From the NCBI GenBank assembly GCA_004325065.1, contig PITI01000035.1, forward strand, positions 1 through 30,453: 30,453 nt of DNA, written 5' to 3'. Positions within the stretch are counted from its first letter, which is position 1; each line of letters opens with the position of its first letter. The notes below the pieces were generated by a model. That model worked only from the letters and a program-made list of their open reading frames with translations. It did not search any database and was not told the DNA's origin. This document shows positions 9,591 through 19,798 of the stretch, one piece after another. The position numbers were made by a program, and so were the translations under genes. The stretch is from Hamiltosporidium magnivora. Its lineage: Eukaryota > Microsporidia > Dubosqiidae.

Positions 9591-10571
9591 ATGAAACTAA
9601 CCGAATGTTTTATAAGAATTTATAACAGTAAATTACCACAAATAATGAAGATTTCTTTAATAGGAATTTGTGAAAGTATTAGAAATATATTTACATTTAA
9701 TTCCCGAAAAAAGATATTCGAAATAGAATTTGCTAATGAGGAAATCAATGTGGTTATAACAGGTGGAAATAAAGGTATAGGTAAAGAAATAACATTACTT
9801 CTTGTAAAACACAACTACAACGTTCATATTCTAGCGCGCGATAAAAGTAGTTTGGAAGAGATTAAATATTATTGTGATAAAATACAAAAAAATAAATGTT
9901 TTTATACAGAATGTGATTTGTCAAATCCTAGAAGTATAAAAAGTGCGGCTTCTACTGTTTTTAAGAATAAAAAAATCCATTTAATAATTAACAATGCTGG
10001 TATCTTAGAACCGAGTATAAAATATAGAAATAATATAGAAATTAATTTTTTTATAAATCATCTTGGACATTTCATCTTGTTTAAAGAGCTTGAAAGAAGA
10101 ATTTGTGCAATTAGAGGAAGAGTGGTAAATGTTACTAGTTGTGCTATTTATTCCGTGGATGAATATTTTACAGCGAAAAATCCATTTTTTTCGTTTATGA
10201 AATTATACTCGGAGAGTAAATTGTGTAATTCTTTATTTAGTTTAGCAATTAAAAATATGTCTGGTATACGATCTGTAGCCATTCATCCTGGTATAATTGC
10301 TACCAATTTATTTGATAGATCTTTTTACGGATATTTTGTTTGGCTTACAACTAAACTGGCTTCTAGATTTCTAGTTACAACCCAAGAAGCAGCAAATGTT
10401 GTTATAAATGCATGTTTTACTCACGAAATTTATAGCGAAAATGAAAAATGCGATCTATTTATCGGATATGATAAAGGTATTATTCCAAAGAGTTTGAATG
10501 TAGATAATAGTAGGAAATTATGGAATCTTTCAGAATATTTATATCAAAAATTAGAAAGAAATGACGATTAA
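9591..10571 (+). CDS. Short-chain dehydrogenase/reductase (retinol dehydrogenase-like)
   Basis: A 326-residue classical SDR using NAD(P)(H) to oxidise or reduce a small carbonyl or alcohol substrate. The Rossmann motif TGGNKGIG is at 57-64, ECDLSNP around 106-112, NNAG at 134-137, the active-site Asn in NHLGHF at 156-161, the catalytic Ser183 in VTSCAIYS, Tyr206 and Lys210 in YSESK, and HPG at 232-234. The full Asn-Ser-Tyr-Lys tetrad is present. The NHLGHF block and the YSESK-type tail are typical of the retinol dehydrogenase/WWOX-like branch, which handles lipids. The first 45 residues are an extension with a mildly hydrophobic stretch (IMKISLIGICESI) that could act as a membrane anchor. The frame is open to 9549 but only via TTG, so the first ATG at 9591 is chosen. 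The substrate is not predictable. Confidence 0.88.
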   Translation: MKLTECFIRIYNSKLPQIMKISLIGICESIRNIFTFNSRKKIFEIEFANEEINVVITGGNKGIGKEITLLLVKHNYNVHILARDKSSLEEIKYYCDKIQKNKCFYTECDLSNPRSIKSAASTVFKNKKIHLIINNAGILEPSIKYRNNIEINFFINHLGHFILFKELERRICAIRGRVVNVTSCAIYSVDEYFTAKNPFFSFMKLYSESKLCNSLFSLAIKNMSGIRSVAIHPGIIATNLFDRSFYGYFVWLTTKLASRFLVTTQEAANVVINACFTHEIYSENEKCDLFIGYDKGIIPKSLNVDNSRKLWNLSEYLYQKLERNDD

Positions 10572-12829
10572 AATTGGTTTTATTGTATTTTGTTTTTTTT
10601 AAACGTTATAACGTATGTTTTGATTTTTACTTACAAATTATTTAGTCTATCAGATGAAAACATCTAAAATTTAACAAAAATATCTTTAAACCATAAATAC
10701 GATATACTTTATTTCTTTTTCGAATATTTATCTAGAATTTGATATCATATTACATTATTTACTAAAAAATATTTAAAAGTGTAAAATCAACTGTTTTAAC
10801 TCTGAATTATATAATTCTATAATTTTTAAGCTTTCATAAAAACCATTGTTGAGTTAATCGGAAACTGATCATGGTAAATAATAGAATTAATATCGCAAAT
10901 ATAAATATTATCAGGATTCACTTTTAAAAACAATATATATTTCATTTTATACAAAGAATTTAAAGCAAATAAATCTTTTAAACTATTTTTAAGAAGAAAG
11001 TATGTGTCTATATTGAGAAATTCTAAACAATTTTATAGCTTTGAATACAATTCTGTTTTATTTTATAAAATCATTTAAATTTTTTATGTTTAAAGCATTT
11101 ATATAATCCATATACAAGCTTTTAGCATTTTTTAATAATTTCTCAAAAAAGAATTTCCAGTGATATAAATGAATTGAATAATCATAGTTTAAAAAGCAGA
11201 AAATATTTTATAAGATATATAATAATATATTTGAAAGTAAGAACTCTGGAATGGTTTGATACCCAAAGGATAAAAACAATAAAGAAATGATTTATTTTTG
11301 TATTAATAAATGAGGTATAAATCTGATTGTTCGTTTTAATTAGTTTAATAAAAATGTTAAAGTTTTATTCAAATATTTTGCAGCAAAACATTGAAAAATA
11401 AAACTATTAAAATATTTCTTTTGTAAATAAATTAGCTTTGCTATGCCTATATTACCGAAAAAAAATAAAAAATCCAATTAGAATTAGTAAAGAATAGTAA
11501 AGAAGGTACAACAAATATGTAAGTTACACAATTATTTTAATTGCCTTATCACTTACAAACATTTTCATTGTAATACTTTAAAATTCTAACTGCAACATAA
11601 AAGCTATCTCCTGAAATATTATAAAAGTTGCTTATTTAAAAAATTATTTGTGCATAAACAAACTTTTAAAGAACCCATATGTAAGTTAAAGCATAATATA
11701 CAAATAATAAGAATCATATGAGAGAAGTGTAAAAAGAAGTAACAATTTAAATTTCAGTTAAATTTAGTTTTATTGTATGAAAGCAAGAAGTAGTTTGAAA
11801 TTGGAACTTATGAGTGAATTTTTATACAGCGTTTTGTTAATTAAAAAGTGTAGATCAGTTTATATGAAAAATATTTATTGAAAAATAAATTACCGGCAAC
11901 GGACGGGAAAAGAAAAATTATGCCGCCAATTATAATTTTTTTTGAATATTTATAATAACCCTAGCTCTATTTCTTTTATAATGATGCTTTGAAATATCCT
12001 GCTAGACTTTACAGCTTAATATCTGCATCAAAATATATTATTTAAGGTTTCTATAATATTAACTATTAATTTTTTACGATTTTTTCGGTAATTCGAAACG
12101 TGTAATTTTTGAAAAGAAAAAAATTTCGACTAATTGTTCATATGTGAAATATCATATCTGATTTAACTATCAATAACAATGCAGAGTTTAACTAGTGTCA
12201 ATTAATTATATTTATTTTCAATCAATTGACGAGTAAAGATTTGATGAAAATATTGAAACTAAAAGTTAAATGGTGTTAAATGTTGACAAATAATTGAATA
12301 GTTAGAACACTGGGTATATATGAAGCGGAATTTCCCAATATCTGTACACTATAAAATACATGGAGTCATTAAGTTGATACTTGTAATGCTAGAAGAGCCA
12401 AAATTCAATTGATCATGCTTATTTAATTAATATACTATAAAACTTATTAGTTTTTAGTTGTATATTTAAAGTTTAAAACTAAACTTTTTGATGAAAAACG
12501 AATAATTCAGCGAATTTTTGAGCAGTAAGCTTTAGAAGAATTCTCTATGAGGCATTTCGCATATATTTGTATTTTATTTTTTCAATTTGTTGATTTTTAG
12601 TAATAGAATGTAATAAGTGTAAAAATATCAGCAAAAAACGTTCCACATAATTCTGATTTTATGGTTATTGAAAGACTTTTTCGTAATATTAAGTCAATTT
12701 TAACCATATGAAGGACACCATATAAATACTCGTTGAACATAATATGCCTGAAACAAAAAATTACAATGCCCTAATTATAAGAAAAATGCAAGATTTTTAG
12801 AAATTCATGATGTTTATACACCATATTTT
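10572..12829. other. AT-rich gene-free stretch
   Basis: No open frame of note on either strand and no recognised repeat. The 3' part, from about 12600, may already belong to the decayed LINE that becomes readable at 12830, but I could not match motifs there. Confidence 0.4.
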
Positions 12830-13905
12830 ATGAACTATGAGCAAGTATGTGTTGGTCCAAGTTTTAAAATTTGTTTTCAAAACTTTATTAGAACCGCAAA
12901 TACCCGAAAATATCTTGAGACTAATTAGAATGACACTGAAAAATACAAAAAGCAGAATTATGGTAACATAAAATTTAAAGAGATTTTAGGATATGCCTAA
13001 GTTACGATCGAGAGATGCGCTCTCATTATAATCTTTAATATCATGAACGAAAACGTTATTAGAAGTAAAATTTTATTGGAAGATAATCTTCCAAAACAAA
13101 TATAACTGCTAAAGTTGCTGATGAAATCGAATATCATGGTAAAAAAAGCAGAGAATCTTAAAAAACATGTCAGAAAAGTCGAAAATGAATGACAAAACCA
13201 AGTATTCTAGAAGTAAAAATAAGAAATGCACGAGATGAATTTGAAGAACCAGAAAATATACTATAATTTCATATAGAGTAAGTTCATTTCGAAAACATTC
13301 ATACTTCAAACATAGAGGCGTTATTCTGGCTAATAATAATGGTAACAGTGGGGAATTCAACGAGAGAATGAAAGCAGCCAATAACAACCATTTTAGTTAT
13401 ATGGAAAATTAAAATCTCTACTTTTAAATGCGATAAGCAAGAAAATAATATATAAGTCTTTTGTTGAATCTAAAGTTATGTATGGCAACGCAGCATAGAT
13501 ATCGACTAAACGTAATTAAGCTATTTTGGGCGTATAAGCACGAAATATCTTAAATTGAATCTACTAACTCACTAAAAACTAGCAAGGTGACAGACGTGCG
13601 TTAAATTTTATAGAAGGCTAAATTCGCATTTAAATCTAGGTTTGTTAACGAAGTTAAAAGAAACAGGATATGTTAGTTACTATCTCTAACATGTATCAGA
13701 AAGCCGAATGACAAAAAAAGCCAACTTAGGAAATATCAAAGATCAGATACTTCCAGGTCGAGCGAAAATCGAATGGCTTTATGACAAAAAAAAATAGAGA
13801 AGTTTTGATATTAACCAAAGATAAAATAGGCACTTGCTCTAAAAAGTTGAATTTTCAGGTGGATTAAGCCAAGAAGCTTAATTTGCCGTAATGCCACGGA
13901 GTAAT
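12830..13905 (+). pseudogene. Decayed endonuclease/RT-type LINE (reverse transcriptase to C-terminus)
   Basis: The frames are broken by many stops and shifts, but the blocks of a LINE reverse transcriptase appear in the right order. IPENILRLIRMTLKNTKSRI (12903-12962) is the palm segment usually reading LIKxTLxxT. Near 12989-13065 come G, then LFNI-like IIIFNIMNENVIR, the place of GVRQGDxLSxxLFN. KVADEIEYHG (from 13111) stands where (Y/F)ADDI is found, the catalytic Asp pair now DE. HRGVILANNNG and EFNERMKAANN (13311-13384) fit YLGxxI and the following helix. KKIIYKSFVESKVMYGNA (13441-13494) fits the thumb. GRAKIEWLYD (near 13759) and AKKLNLP near 13870 fit the C-terminal tail. The element is 5'-truncated or unrecognisable before 12830 and is clearly dead. 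It belongs to a different LINE type from the R2-like copies. Confidence 0.75.
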
Positions 13906-14726
13906 TAACTAGAATGTTTAAAAATATTTAAAAAAAGAAAAAACTATAAAAAATATAATCTAATTATTTAAAAAAGTATTAATAGATGATTTGTGGTGGT
14001 TAGAAGAAGATTCTGCGCAAACAAGCAAAATTACATATTTAATGAAATTCTTCTATGCACAAAACATTGAACAGAACCATTTATTAGATTTAAGATAAAA
14101 TGCAGCTTGTTGACGTTAAATATGACAGAATAGTTTTAGTAATTTAAAAAACACGTTTAAATTGATATTTGGTTCACATTTGAATTCTCTAACAGACACT
14201 TAGAAAGGGCTTTATCGTTTTGAATTTCAAAGTATTATGAATAATTTATAATTTTAAATATTCTGAAATTAAAAGTAAAATATAAATTTAATAGCAAGAT
14301 TATTGCACTTAACATTGACTAAAGATTATATAAAATAAAAACTATAAATATATACCTTGGAAAGCCTATTATATGAAAACATAATAAGATACAAATACAT
14401 AAATTAAGAATAAAACAAGTTGTTTGTATTTTAATACTGAATAATAAGAAAACTGGAAGTTTGATCATTATATGAAGCAAGGTTTGTTTATAGAAGGTAA
14501 ATATGTTTTAAAACAATAATATCATGAAATCCATAAGGTATTACTTAAGCTGAAAAATTTGAATATCTACGAAAATAAGTATCAATTATATACGAATCGA
14601 TAAGTTAACCATTCAAATCCAAAATTTATTTATCTTGAGTAAATATGATTTTTTTGGGAATTAAGCCCCAGAAAAAAAATTAGAATTTTTATTAGACTTT
14701 TTATTTCACTATAACCAATACATTCC
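13906..14726. other. AT-rich stretch between two element relics
   Basis: No readable gene. It probably consists of element 3' sequence and background DNA, and I see no tandem structure or RNA gene. Confidence 0.35.
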
Positions 14727-14953
14727 ACCATGCTTGGAGCAAAATCGGCTTGGATTATTCTCTGTTTGGCGTAAAGGCGACTAAAAGGGACTGTTCCTCC
14801 ATGTTGAGGGTAGAACTAACAACCCACCCTTTAAAATCACCTTGTTACGAAACCCGAAAAATTAAACAAACCCACTAAAAAAAGACTGGTGGGGAAGGTA
14901 TTACTTAGGGAGGCCAAGGTTTGTACAGGGCTGTAGTGCTAAACATGAATGAA
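14727..14953 (+). repeat. 225-bp dispersed repeat, LINE leader-like (copy 2)
   Basis: The plus-strand partner of the repeat at 1824-2048 (minus). Shared blocks run from ATGCTTGGAGCAAAATCGG through AGGCGACTAAAAGGGACTG, CTAACAACCCACCC, CACCTTGTTACGAAACCC and GACTGGTGG to AACATGAATGAAT. It is noticeably richer in G+C than its flanks. It contains stops in every frame, so it does not encode a protein. Its orientation matches that of the dead LINE at 12830-13905, but it lies downstream of it, so if it is a leader it belongs to another insertion. Confidence 0.6.
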
Positions 14954-15059
14954 TAACTAATACGTTTTTTGTTTAAAAATATAGTATTTTTTAAAAAAAA
15001 TACCATGAGAATGTTATATTTTCCAGGACATTAACGCATTATGAGTTTAACATAAAAGT

Positions 15060-15675
15060 GCTCCTTCAAAACTCCATAGGTACCCCCTATGATACCTACA
15101 TCTTTATGCCTTTTTCTAAAATGTATGTAGAACCATTGTAATTAACAAAGAGTTGCCTGCAGTTGGTCAATGTTCGTTGCATGATGTGTATTTTAAGTCG
15201 CAAGCCACCCAAGACCTTGCAGAATTTCCACTTACTCTTCACTTTTCGAATGTAATAAGCATATAGCTAAAATATCTCTGCAATTTATATGATTCAACCT
15301 AGACAGTAATGTCATACCATCAGGTATAACCTGCTACTCATTTAGTGTCTTTAAAGGATTTTTTTATTATCATCCAGGCGCTAAGTCTTCTAACCTGAGT
15401 GAGCAATAGTAGGTTTCCATGCTTTTCTACGGTAATCCTAGAATTTTATCAGCGGTCTGCAATTTGGTTAGATAAAAAAATTCACAAAATAAATTTGTAG
15501 AAAAATTCGTCATTTCGTAGACCTCATCCTCTTTATAAAAACCCCCACAGAACAACCAAAATATAGTTTGGTTTTTTCCCATCAAAAATTGCAACAATGA
15601 CCGCACAATAATTTCATATACTCATTACCAAGCAAATGGTTTTTGAAGTGGTTATCCTTCTTCTATGCGTACCAA
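15060..15675 (-). repeat. ~600-bp decayed dispersed repeat, possible Merlin/ISXO2-type transposase remnant (copy 1)
   Basis: Shares ordered blocks in the same orientation with 23290-23825, including GCAGAATTT with CACTTTTCGAAT versus AACTTTCGAAT, TTTCCATG, and GAACAACCAAAATATAGT versus GAACAACCAAAATGTGTAGT followed by ATTTC(G/A)TATACTC. On the minus strand patches look like eroded protein. SLLQFLMGKNQTIFWLFCGG and LTKLQTADKILGL with ETYYCSL suit the zinc-ribbon and helix-turn-helix part of IS1595/Merlin transposases (helix ending in W..xxRE). The transposase reading is weak. The repeat relationship is firmer. Terminal inverted repeats were not identified. Confidence 0.5.
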
Positions 15676-16213
15676 TAAGGTATAATTTACATAAAAGGTG
15701 TTTTTTTATATTATAGGCTATAATAATTTAGATTTCGACCAAATTATAAACGAAATAAACTCTTTTTTTATAGTTTATCTTGAATTAATTTTCCAAAGAT
15801 GAGTTATTTTCTTATTTTACCTAATACTATGTCTATAATAACAAAAAATTTCAGGCATTAAATTAGACATGGAAACTTTTAGATTAATGTTACAAAAAAA
15901 CATGTCTAATCGATTAATCGAATTAAAGAAATTCAATACACCAAAGATAATATCAAGGTAAATGAAATTATTTGAGGATAGTAGAACGAATATTTTAAAA
16001 TCCTAAAAAAAACTATCTTTGAAATTTGCAACTACAGGGTATTATAACCTCTAAAATTGAATAATTATTGAAAAGAATACATATAACATGAATACATACA
16101 TATTTTAATTAAAATTACGTAAAAAAATTACAATTTTTATTTTCTTCGAAAAATTTTTCAAAGAATACAACAACTAAGCCCAATTATAAATCCGCATAAA
16201 TTTAAACAATACT
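15676..16213. other. AT-rich intergenic stretch downstream of G6PD
   Basis: Contains the 3' flank of the G6PD gene (transcribed leftward). No open frame, RNA gene or matched repeat is seen. Confidence 0.4.
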
Positions 16214-17572
16214 TTAATTAAAGAATGAATCAAACATTGAATCATTTTTTTCTTTTAACTTAACAATCATATCAGATGCTATATCAGGCATATCCACTCC
16301 TTTTCGGTAAAAAAACAAATTACTTTTGGGCATCAATTTTTTCTCATCAAAAAGGTTCCATAAAATTTCGGCTTCATCGACCCCAGCACAAGCAAATTCA
16401 TGATTATTGATTAACGAATTGAAAATAATTTCATGATCTTTATATTTTCCATAATTTTCTACCATCATTCTATCGATTTCACAGGTTTCATAAATAACTA
16501 ATTTTATAAATCCTTCTTTTGATTTAAATCTGAAATATATTTCGTTATCAGGAAACACATTAATAATAAGTTCGAAATATTCAATATCTTTAACCGGAAT
16601 CTCAATATGATTCTTAAATTGATCAGAAGAATCTAGGAATTCACATACTCTAGCCAGAGACTTTCTTTTAAATTCTATCCGTATTTCAGTTCGTTTTTCA
16701 TTCAATCCTTTTCCAGCAATCAGAACAAACGGAACCTTTTTCCACCTTTCATTTTCTACAAACAAGGGTACAAGAACAAAAGTTTCGGTGTCCGAAGAAA
16801 ATCCAAGTTCTTTATTATACTCTTCGTATTGTCCAAACAAAGTATATTTAATATTTATTTCTTTTACTTTTTCAAGAAACTGAACTCTTTTTTCTTTTAA
16901 ACTATCTGAATCCATGGATAACTCGTATGTACATCCAAGCAAACAAAATATTTCACTCAAATGGTTCTGCACAACATCCTTTACCAACCCATAATCATTG
17001 AAATATGATCTACCTTCAATTCCAAGTTCTTCTTTAATATAGATTTCGACACTTCGAACACAATTATTATTTAGAAGACATCTAATAGAATCTCTTTTTG
17101 AAAGAATTTTTGGCAAAGCAACACACATAGGTTTAAGTAGGTAGTGATCTATGAGATATATTCGGGTATTTTCATGTTGTGATATAAATTTTCTAACATT
17201 TAAAAAACTTTTCAAATCATTTCCAAACGGTTTTTCCACAGCAATTTTTGGATTCGAAAAAATTGAAAGACCAGAAAAAAGCGTGGGATAAACGATAGGC
17301 GGGACAGAAAAGTAAAACAAAGTTTCTTCATCAACAAAATCTTTAAGTTTTTCAAGATTAGAATATTCCCCAGAAATATACATTATTTTATCTAGAAATG
17401 ACTGTTTATAGGTTTCAAATTCAGTTATTTTTGTAATAAAATTATCTTCAAGTTTTGCACGAGAATATCCTATTATCTTTAAATCCGGTGCACCTCCTTC
17501 TACTTTTGCAAGCGCTGGAAATAATTTTCTTTTGGCTAAATCACCACTCGCACCAAATATTACTATTTTCAT
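16214..17572 (-). CDS. G6PD: Glucose-6-phosphate 1-dehydrogenase
   Basis: Oxidises glucose 6-phosphate to 6-phosphogluconolactone with NADP+, the entry step of the cytosolic pentose phosphate pathway. The nucleotide-binding motif GASGDLAKRKLFPAL is at 7-21, EKPFG at 113-117, and the substrate/active-site block IDHYLLK at 141-147 (Asp142, His143, Lys147). GRSYF is at 187-191 and VQNHL at 201-205, with His204 as the catalytic base by comparison with the Leuconostoc enzyme. At 452 residues it is shorter than human or yeast G6PD (about 505-515), as is usual in microsporidia. The signature that normally reads RIDHYLGKE is LIDHYLLKP here, and the WNRDN-like segment before the SVEIYIKE strand is largely deleted, but the catalytic residues remain. 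The ATG at 17572 directly follows CCCCC. Confidence 0.93.
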   Translation of the reverse strand: MKIVIFGASGDLAKRKLFPALAKVEGGAPDLKIIGYSRAKLEDNFITKITEFETYKQSFLDKIMYISGEYSNLEKLKDFVDEETLFYFSVPPIVYPTLFSGLSIFSNPKIAVEKPFGNDLKSFLNVRKFISQHENTRIYLIDHYLLKPMCVALPKILSKRDSIRCLLNNNCVRSVEIYIKEELGIEGRSYFNDYGLVKDVVQNHLSEIFCLLGCTYELSMDSDSLKEKRVQFLEKVKEINIKYTLFGQYEEYNKELGFSSDTETFVLVPLFVENERWKKVPFVLIAGKGLNEKRTEIRIEFKRKSLARVCEFLDSSDQFKNHIEIPVKDIEYFELIINVFPDNEIYFRFKSKEGFIKLVIYETCEIDRMMVENYGKYKDHEIIFNSLINNHEFACAGVDEAEILWNLFDEKKLMPKSNLFFYRKGVDMPDIASDMIVKLKEKNDSMFDSFFN

Positions 17573-17577
17573 GGGGG
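17573..17577 (-). promoter_or_regulatory. CCCCC start-site motif of the G6PD gene
   Basis: On the minus strand the five C residues abut the ATG at 17572, the clearest example in the window of the microsporidian C-run start signal. Confidence 0.65.
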
Positions 17578-18051
17578 ACTAAATAATTACAAAATTTGTT
17601 ATTTTTTTAAGAAAAAAAACGATTTTAAAAACATAAAAATTTTGATTTTTAAATGATTCGACAGTTTATAAATGATATAAATATAAGTTAAAGGTATATG
17701 AGGCTTGTAATCTTAAAAGCAGCGATTCTTTTGTGTTTGAATCCGAACTTTTATTTGCAATAATTTATAAAAATAGGTTTTTATTACGATTACTTTCATT
17801 TACCAATAATTTAGAAAAATAAATTATTTTTAAACTTATATCTTTAAATGCAATTACTTACTTGGTAGAATAAAGTATTTAAAATCCCCTTGCCTCACTT
17901 ACTATCAACTTCTACTTTGATTTTTAATATTTTCTTCTATTTTTTAAAAATTATAAAAATATGACTGTAAATTTCAGTTTATTAGATTTTACTAGTATTT
18001 CGTATAAAAAAATATCCATAATAAGAAATTTAAAAAATGATAATTACTACT
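17578..18051. other. Divergent intergenic region between G6PD and the TFIIB-like gene
   Basis: The two flanking genes are transcribed away from each other, so both 5' control regions lie in these ~475 bases. Apart from the C-runs at each end it is A/T-rich with no recognised motif. A T-loop-like GTTTGAATCC at 17735 lacks a matching stem. Confidence 0.45.
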
Positions 18052-18054
18052 CCC
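18052..18054 (+). promoter_or_regulatory. CCC start-site motif of the TFIIB-like gene
   Basis: TCCCT immediately precedes the ATG at 18056, with one base between the C-run and the start codon. Confidence 0.6.
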
Positions 18055-18055
18055 T

Positions 18056-18997
18056 ATGAGGAAAGATGAAGAATATTGCTTACACAAAGAATTGGTGAAT
18101 GGTATTTGTGTTGAATGTGGAATAATTTTAACCGAAAACAATTTTAATTATGAGTTTGATTATAACACAATGCCACCAAAATCTAATATAAAAAAACAAT
18201 GGAAATATTCTGTAAAAATAGATGATTATGAAGAAATTACACAGATTGAGCAAATTTTGACTCCTTTAGAAAAATTGGAATACAAAAATGAAGTTCTTGA
18301 AATTTTAAAAACCAAAAAATTCAAATCTAGAATTGGAAAAATAGACAAAATTGTGTGTATAATATATTTTATTTTAAAACGAGACTGTTTTCCAATTTCT
18401 ACAACAGATTTAGCAAAATTTTCTAAAAAGAATAAAAAATTTCTGTTAAAAAACGTTTTTAAAGAATTTCCATTCATAAAAATTTCACCAGAATATCTCA
18501 AAAACTTATTTAAACGATTTATAAATGAAATAGAAAGAAAAGGATTTGATTTAAATAAAATAACTGATGAATATTCTACAATGTTGAATGATTTGATACA
18601 AATAGTAGAAAGCAATACACATAAAAATATTCATGAATTAATTATGGCATTTATTTTATATCAAATAGAAGAAAATAATGAAATTGAACTTTTTTCTGTA
18701 ATTTTACCAGTAGAAATTTATAAAAAATTTAAAAATAAATTTTTAGATTTTTATGAAAAAAATAATCAAAAAAGTACTTTTTTAACAAAAACAAATACAT
18801 TTAATAAAATTACTCAACGTGTAGATAAAGCATGTGCCAAATTAAAAGGCAAAGATATTTTTTATGATAAAAAAATTGATATGATTGATATAATTATTGA
18901 GAAACTCTTGATACAAGGATATAATCCAGATGTATTAAAGACATATACAACTCGTAAATTAAAATCACTTTCAATCAAATCAGATAAAAAAACATAA
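18056..18997 (+). CDS. Divergent TFIIB-family-like transcription factor
   Basis: A 313-residue protein. Residues 8-25, CLHKELVNGICVECGIIL, form a compact zinc ribbon (Cys8, His10, Cys18, Cys21) whose second half, GICVECGIIL, is like the ribbon of TFIIB/BRF proteins (VCxxCGxVL). A linker around 26-55 is followed by two weak cyclin-like repeats. The first, about 95-165, has RIGKIDKIVCIIYFILKRD, then ISTTDLAKFSKK. The second, about 190-250, has IHELIMAFILYQIEEN. TFIIB-family proteins place RNA polymerase at promoters, so this could be a divergent BRF1, TFIIB paralogue or RRN7-like factor. The first metal pair is CxH rather than CxxC, and the protein is unusually rich in Lys and Ile. A CTD-phosphatase-type ribbon (CxH...CxxC) is the main alternative reading for the N-terminus. 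Confidence 0.5.
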   Translation: MRKDEEYCLHKELVNGICVECGIILTENNFNYEFDYNTMPPKSNIKKQWKYSVKIDDYEEITQIEQILTPLEKLEYKNEVLEILKTKKFKSRIGKIDKIVCIIYFILKRDCFPISTTDLAKFSKKNKKFLLKNVFKEFPFIKISPEYLKNLFKRFINEIERKGFDLNKITDEYSTMLNDLIQIVESNTHKNIHELIMAFILYQIEENNEIELFSVILPVEIYKKFKNKFLDFYEKNNQKSTFLTKTNTFNKITQRVDKACAKLKGKDIFYDKKIDMIDIIIEKLLIQGYNPDVLKTYTTRKLKSLSIKSDKKT

Positions 18998-19300
18998 AAA
19001 ATTTTAAATTTTTATTTACAAATTTATATTTCTGATTAGCAATTCTCATATCTAAGTATAAATATAAAAAAAAAAGAAATAAAATCTGGAAATTTAAATT
19101 ATTTCATATTTCTATAAAAAGAAACATAAATTTTATAATTTCTTATATTTAAACCATGTTTCTTATTTTAACTGATGATTTATTATAAAATAATATTACA
19201 TTTATTTAATAAAAATAATATTTTTTATTCATCTCTAAACTAAATTAATTTATTTCTTTTTATAGTATATTGATTTTATCTTTTTTGAATATTTAAATAA
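18998..19300. other. AT-rich stretch, no gene
   Basis: Extremely A/T-rich DNA between the TFIIB-like gene and the 34-bp minisatellite. Nothing is recognised. Confidence 0.45.
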
Positions 19301-19470
19301 AAATTCTATTAAATGATTTGTTTTATTAGAAGATAAATTCTATTAAATGATTTATTCTATAAGAAGATAAATTCTATTAAATGATTTATTTCATAAGAAG
19401 ATAAATTCTATTAAATGATTTATTCTATAAGAAGATAAATTCTATTAAATGATTTATTCTATAAGAAGAT
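19301..19470 (+). repeat. Minisatellite, five tandem 34-bp units
   Basis: Units start at 19301, 19335, 19369, 19403 and 19437. Each begins AAATTCTATTAAATGATTT and ends AGAAGAT. Units 2, 4 and 5 are identical; unit 3 differs by two adjacent bases (TTTCAT for TTCTAT), and unit 1 by a few. Contiguous units without spacers exclude CRISPR. The near identity implies recent expansion or homogenisation. Confidence 0.95.
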
Positions 19471-19798
19471 AAAAATTTTAAGTTAAATTTTCTTAGTACT
19501 AATACGCTTAAAGGAATAAAAAATTGTATTTTTAAGATTGGAAATATAAATTTATTAAAGATTAAAAAGAGTAAATAATTCAAATATTATAAGATGTAAG
19601 TAATATCCTAATAAATGCTTAAAAAAATAAATATTTATTTTTTCTGAAATTTTAGTTAAATTATTTGTAATTTAATATATTTTTTCTTAAATAAGTATTA
19701 AATAGCAAATTTATTTAATAAAATTCTGGTTTAAAATATTTTTTTACAACTTTTATATATTTTCTTCCACCTCTTTTACCACGTTTGTTTCCATTTAA
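19471..19798. other. AT-rich stretch between the two minisatellites
   Basis: No coding or RNA feature seen. A short pyrimidine-rich patch near 19765-19790 (TTCCACCTCTTTTACC) stands out only by composition. Confidence 0.4.

Noticed and set aside
13109..13387. 92-codon minus-strand frame rich in Leu
   Set aside because: It is antisense to the reverse-transcriptase relic, which carries ordered family motifs on the plus strand.
17720..17760. Possible tRNA (T-loop-like GTTTGAATCC)
   Set aside because: The five bases on each side do not pair, and no acceptor or anticodon stem could be placed.
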